This document shows, one piece after another, positions 6,776 to 10,122 of a stretch of 10,122 nt of DNA; within the stretch, counting starts at the first letter, position 1; the number at the start of each line of letters is the position of its first letter. The stretch comes from CAYZED01 sp964477445 (GTDB lineage: Bacteria > Bacillota > Clostridia > Lutisporales > Lutisporaceae), in contig CAYZED010000040.1 of NCBI GenBank assembly GCA_964477445.1, forward strand, positions 1-10,122, given 5' to 3'. Under the pieces are notes generated by a model. That model had not been told where the DNA came from and did not search any database. It saw only the letters and a list, made by a program, of their open reading frames with translations. The position numbers and the translations under genes were made by a program.

Positions 6776-8260
6776 ATGTTTGACAAATCAAAGTTAGAAA
6801 ACCTTATAAAATCACTATTAATAGAACACAACACACCTTCAGTTCAAATAGCAGTAATTAAAGATGGAGAAATTTTACTTAACGATGCATATGGATATAG
6901 TGACGTAGAAAACAAAATAATAGCTGATAAGGAAACTATTTATAACATAGGTTCTGCCACAAAATCTTTCACAGCTACGGCTATTGCAAAATTAGTTGAA
7001 GAAAAAAAACTTGAATGGGATAAACCTGTTAAATCATATTTGTCCGATTTTGAAATGTACGATAGTTATGTTACTGAAGAACTGACTGTAAGAGATCTTC
7101 TTTGTCATAGATGTGGCCTGCCAAGACACGACATTATTTGGTTTAATAATGAATGTAGCAGCGAAGAGCTAGTAAATAAACTCAGACACCTTAAACCTTC
7201 TGCATCTTTCAGAAGTTCTTTTCAGTACAATAATTTAATGTTTGCTTTAGCTGGGCACCTAATTGAAAAAGTAACAAATAAACGCTGGCATGATTATATT
7301 GATGAAATTATTATTAAGCCATTAGGAATGAAAAGAACATATGGCTATATCGATGATGCATTAAGCACAGATTTTCTTGCAAAGCCATATAAAATTAACG
7401 AAAAAGGTATTGTAGCTGGGAAGCGCTATAGTATGTCAAAAAATAACACGATGGGCGCAGCTGGAAGTTTTTGTTCTAGTGCTGAAGAAATTCTAAAATG
7501 GGTTTCGTTTAATATAAATAAAGGTAAAAAGATTACTAATGAGGAAATAAATCATGAGGAAATAAATCAGATTATTTCAGAAAAACAAATTTCAGAATGT
7601 CATTCGCCTCAAATAGTAAATAAAGCGATATTCCAATTTGCTCCAGAAGAAATAACTATGCAAAGCTATGGATTGGGTTGGTTTGTGGAAATATTTAAAG
7701 GCGAAAAAGTTATTTATCACAGTGGAAATATAAGTGGTTTTTCTGCTATGGTGGCATTTTCTCCTGATAAGAATTGTGGATTTGTTTATCTTATGAATAC
7801 ATCTTTCACAAGTATTCAAAATACATTAATTTGGTATATTTTTGATATGCTTTTTGATAAAGAAGAAACTGATTGGAACAGAAAAGCTAAAGATTTTGAG
7901 AATTTTGTTAGAAGTTTTATGAAAGAAAAATCCGAAAAATCCGAACAGGAATACCTAAAAGGAACTAAACCGTCTTTAGCCCTTGAAGAGTATGCTGGAA
8001 AATATATGAATTCAGGTTATGGAGAGGTAGAGATTAAATTTGTTAATGATAATCTTGTTCTATGTATGAAAAATGAAGAAATGATTTTAACTCATAAATG
8101 CATAGACACTTTTATTGGGATATTCAATAGACCAGTAATAAGCACCCCGTTTCTAGTTCAATTTAAATTGAATCCAAAGGGGAAAGTATTAGAAGCTGCG
8201 ATTGGATTTGAAGATATGATACCAGAAGGAATTCCTTTTTCGAAGGTTTTTAACTATTAG
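6776..8260 (+). CDS. serine hydrolase, class C beta-lactamase/PBP-like fold
   Basis: A 494-aa protein of the beta-lactamase-related (PF00144) family. The catalytic set is complete: S60-A-T-K63 (GSATKSFT, the S-x-x-K motif), Y151-N-N153 (FQYNNLMF) and H315-S-G317 (YHSGNISGF). Residues about 400-494 form a C-terminal beta domain like DUF3471, common in this family. No signal peptide or lipobox is visible, so a cytoplasmic esterase, amidase or D-aminopeptidase role fits better than a cell-wall enzyme or a beta-lactamase; substrate is not readable from sequence. The ribosome site is AGAGAGG ending 4 nt before the ATG. Odd points: a perfect 15-bp tandem duplication (7539-7568) and a 9-bp tandem repeat (7925-7942). 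It is the last gene of the operon; no clear terminator was found after it. Confidence 0.88.
   Translation: MFDKSKLENLIKSLLIEHNTPSVQIAVIKDGEILLNDAYGYSDVENKIIADKETIYNIGSATKSFTATAIAKLVEEKKLEWDKPVKSYLSDFEMYDSYVTEELTVRDLLCHRCGLPRHDIIWFNNECSSEELVNKLRHLKPSASFRSSFQYNNLMFALAGHLIEKVTNKRWHDYIDEIIIKPLGMKRTYGYIDDALSTDFLAKPYKINEKGIVAGKRYSMSKNNTMGAAGSFCSSAEEILKWVSFNINKGKKITNEEINHEEINQIISEKQISECHSPQIVNKAIFQFAPEEITMQSYGLGWFVEIFKGEKVIYHSGNISGFSAMVAFSPDKNCGFVYLMNTSFTSIQNTLIWYIFDMLFDKEETDWNRKAKDFENFVRSFMKEKSEKSEQEYLKGTKPSLALEEYAGKYMNSGYGEVEIKFVNDNLVLCMKNEEMILTHKCIDTFIGIFNRPVISTPFLVQFKLNPKGKVLEAAIGFEDMIPEGIPFSKVFNY
7539..7568 (+). repeat. 15-bp perfect tandem duplication inside the serine hydrolase
   Basis: The unit ATGAGGAAATAAATC occurs twice back to back (7539-7553, 7554-7568). 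It is in frame and produces EEIN-H-EEIN at residues 256-264, in a polar segment between the acyl-enzyme core and the later HSG strand. It adds five residues without breaking the frame. Confidence 0.85.
7925..7942 (+). repeat. 9-bp tandem repeat in the serine hydrolase linker
   Basis: GAAAAATCC is repeated in tandem (7925-7933, 7934-7942), giving the in-frame EKSEKSE sequence in the charged linker between the catalytic domain and the C-terminal beta domain. Confidence 0.8.
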
Positions 8261-8382
8261 CAATGTATTACCAGATATTGCTGCAAGAACTAATGGATAT
8301 GCCTTGGGAAATATAGATAAAGGATCCTATGCAAACTAGGAATATATATAATGCGCTAAAGGCGATTTTATTAATGATTATA

Positions 8383-8391
8383 TGTTATAAT
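8383..8391 (+). promoter_or_regulatory. extended -10 promoter for the secreted transglutaminase/LRR gene
   Basis: TGT directly before TATAAT (8386-8391) gives an extended -10 element. No good -35 is present at the expected distance (8363-8368 reads CGATTT), which extended -10 promoters tolerate. Transcription would start near 8398, leaving a leader of about 45 nt. It lies in the 182-bp gap after the operon and argues that the next gene is a separate unit. Confidence 0.6.
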
Positions 8392-8442
8392 ATTCACATT
8401 GTGTAGAATTATCATTTAGAGAGAAAAAGAGGGCACCGATTA

Positions 8443-10122
8443 ATGAATAAAACGACAAAATTGCATAACACATTACTATCAATGGCGCTGATACTTTCCC
8501 TTATAGCCACAAATTGTCTGACCATTGGAATGACGAGAAACGTGACAGCGTATGCAGCAACATCAACAGTAGCAGCAACTGCAACAGTGGAAGCAAATGC
8601 ATTTGTTGTACCAGACGAACTAGTGGATGGGCAAAGGTATACAGTTAATTCTGTGGAAGAATACAAGGCGTATGTTGTAAAAGCGGTTCAAAACTGTGTC
8701 ACAAGAGTATTGTTTACTACCACCTTAAGTACCGTAGGGAACAATCCGTATTATTATGCGGATCAAGCCATTAGTGTGGATCATCCAGAACTTTGCGATG
8801 GTTTCTTTAGTACAAATTCTCGCATGGTAACTACTGGTAATACACATGATATAGAGCTAAATTTGATTTATGTTGCAGAGCAAAGTCAAATGATTAAGAT
8901 GAAAGCAGACGCCAACGCTAAGGCTGCCGAAATTATTGCCACAATCATTAAGCCAGGCATGAAGGATTATGAGAAGGAATTAGCAATTCACGATTACATC
9001 ATAAATAACGCTGATTATGATACCGCAGCTTCAGATTACTATGATGAGCACACTGCTGATATGAATAAAGGGATTATTCCATTAGATATTGCCTATTCGT
9101 ATACATCCTATGGTGTCCTGTGTAATAAAAAAGGTGTTTGCCAGAGCTATGCCCTTGCAGCAAGTAAGCTTTTAAATATGGCAGGGGTTAAAACTCTGAC
9201 CGTGTCAGGTACTGTGTCTGGCGGACATATGTGGAATATTGTTTATATTGATGGACAAGCTTATCACTTAGATCTCACATTTGATGATCCAGTCATGTCT
9301 GATGGAATCAAAAGGCTCTCGCACGATAATTTTAATTTGACAGACCTTGATATGTACAGACAAGGACGCACTTGGGACAATACATTAGCAACGTGTAATT
9401 CGACAAAGTATAATTATAAAAACGTATGCACTCTGATGAACTTTGTGCCAGACGAATTGATTCCAGTACTACAAAAAGATAGCGATTTTAAAGTAGAGGC
9501 TGTCGGCAATAACAAAGTTGAAATCACTGGCTTCAGTGGAGATGCTCAGAATATTACCATTCCCGAAACGTTAGCAGGTAAAGCTGTAGTTTCCATAGGT
9601 GAAAGTGCCTTTGAGGGTAATAAAAATCTTAAAACTTTAGTTTTTAATAAGCAGCCTGGATTTTCAATTGGAAAGAGTGCCTTTTCAGGCTGTTCAAACC
9701 TCAAATTAACGGAGCTACCGGAAAATATTGTTTCTTTGGGTACCAGTGCATTTCAGTCATGTACAGGCATCAAGTCAATGACGTTTAGCAAGAGTATCAG
9801 GTACATACCGGAATGGTGTTTCAGCGGCTGCAGTAACATGAGGCAGATCATTTTGTCTTCAGAGATTTATTCAATCAACGAGCATGCCTTTGAAGGAGCC
9901 GGACTCGACAGTCTTGTATTACCTTCATCGCTTAAAGAACTTGGATGTTTTGCTTTTAATGATAACAACAGTCTGAAGGACGTTTATTTTAAGGGCAATA
10001 GCCCAGATCTGGCTGCATTCAATTTTTTTGGTGATCCAATAAGGGTTATGCAGGGTGAGAATCCTCAAATGAAATTTCACAAGTATGCCGATGCTAAAGG
10101 CTTTGATCGGGATTCTAACGCG
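8443..10122 (+). CDS. secreted transglutaminase-like protein with BspA-type leucine-rich repeats (3' end outside window)
   Basis: An open frame of 560 codons runs off the window end with no stop. GAGGG at 8429-8433 lies 9 nt before the ATG. Residues 1-38 form a signal peptide: a short basic start, a hydrophobic core (LLSMALILSLIA) and an AYA-A cleavage site at 38/39. Residues about 195-280 form a transglutaminase-like domain with the Cys-His-Asp triad C233 (GVCQSYA), H262 (GGHMWNIV) and D277 (YHLDLTFDDP). From about 385 to 526 there are six LRR_5 repeats of about 23 residues (pattern IG..AF..C..LK...P). Proteins of this layout are exported or surface proteins of gut Clostridia; the first domain may act as a protease or crosslinker and the repeats as a binding platform, but the target is unknown. 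Its codons look visibly richer in G and C than those of the operon upstream, and it has its own promoter, so it is probably unrelated to that pathway. Confidence 0.88.
   Translation, partial: MNKTTKLHNTLLSMALILSLIATNCLTIGMTRNVTAYAATSTVAATATVEANAFVVPDELVDGQRYTVNSVEEYKAYVVKAVQNCVTRVLFTTTLSTVGNNPYYYADQAISVDHPELCDGFFSTNSRMVTTGNTHDIELNLIYVAEQSQMIKMKADANAKAAEIIATIIKPGMKDYEKELAIHDYIINNADYDTAASDYYDEHTADMNKGIIPLDIAYSYTSYGVLCNKKGVCQSYALAASKLLNMAGVKTLTVSGTVSGGHMWNIVYIDGQAYHLDLTFDDPVMSDGIKRLSHDNFNLTDLDMYRQGRTWDNTLATCNSTKYNYKNVCTLMNFVPDELIPVLQKDSDFKVEAVGNNKVEITGFSGDAQNITIPETLAGKAVVSIGESAFEGNKNLKTLVFNKQPGFSIGKSAFSGCSNLKLTELPENIVSLGTSAFQSCTGIKSMTFSKSIRYIPEWCFSGCSNMRQIILSSEIYSINEHAFEGAGLDSLVLPSSLKELGCFAFNDNNSLKDVYFKGNSPDLAAFNFFGDPIRVMQGENPQMKFHKYADAKGFDRDSNA

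Noticed and set aside
6776..8260. An antibiotic-resistance class C beta-lactamase
   Set aside because: The catalytic motifs are shared by the wider serine hydrolase family, but there is no export signal, the third motif is HSG rather than KTG, and an extra C-terminal domain is present.
8412..8666. 84-codon minus-strand open frame at the start of the transglutaminase gene
   Set aside because: The + strand here encodes a clear signal peptide with a promoter and ribosome site; the minus-strand product has no recognisable features.
1..10122. CRISPR array, tRNA genes or prophage
   Set aside because: No regularly spaced repeats, cloverleaf with TTCRA-type T-arm, integrase or phage structural coding were found on either strand.

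Overview
The window looks like a low-GC Firmicute, most likely a Clostridia/Lachnospiraceae-type gut or rumen bacterium. The evidence is the AT-rich genes, the 23S/5S rRNA sequence style, the Shine-Dalgarno-led overlapping genes, and a secreted transglutaminase plus BspA-type leucine-rich-repeat (LRR) protein, a kind common in that group. All real genes are on the + strand. A 10-N scaffold gap followed by about 215 bp of Bacteroidota-like sequence suggests a draft or metagenome assembly with a local chimera.

Region by region: positions 1-355 are the tail of an rRNA operon (23S 3' end, a spacer of about 200 nt with hairpins and an imperfect repeat, then 5S rRNA). It closes with a 21-bp perfect stem terminator (358-404). 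Positions 405-857 hold no gene but are rich in inverted repeats. These include a nested set that could fold as a three-way junction, and a second hairpin resembling the rRNA terminator. A clear sigma-70 promoter (TTGACC, 17 bp, TATAAT) at 858-886 then starts a tight five-gene operon.

The operon encodes: (1) a D-aminoacylase-type amidohydrolase, 920-2518; (2) an enolase-superfamily enzyme of the mandelate racemase/sugar-acid dehydratase type, 2515-3642; (3) an FAD-dependent oxidoreductase of the PF12831 type, best start 3648; (4) a two-domain ChrA/CHR-family membrane transporter, 5032-6749, broken by the gap and the foreign piece; (5) a cytoplasmic class C beta-lactamase-fold serine hydrolase, 6776-8260. 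Genes 1-2 overlap by 4 bp, 2-3 are 5 bp apart, 3-4 are 13 bp apart and 4-5 are 26 bp apart. Together they read as a catabolic cassette for an acylated or amide-linked hydroxy/amino acid: hydrolysis, alpha-proton chemistry on the freed acid, oxidation, and movement of an organic or inorganic anion by the CHR protein. The substrate is unknown, and this pathway is an inference.

After 182 bp with an extended -10 promoter, a different transcription unit begins at 8443. It encodes a secreted protein (signal peptide, transglutaminase-like domain with C233-H262-D277, six LRR_5 repeats) that is still open at the window end.
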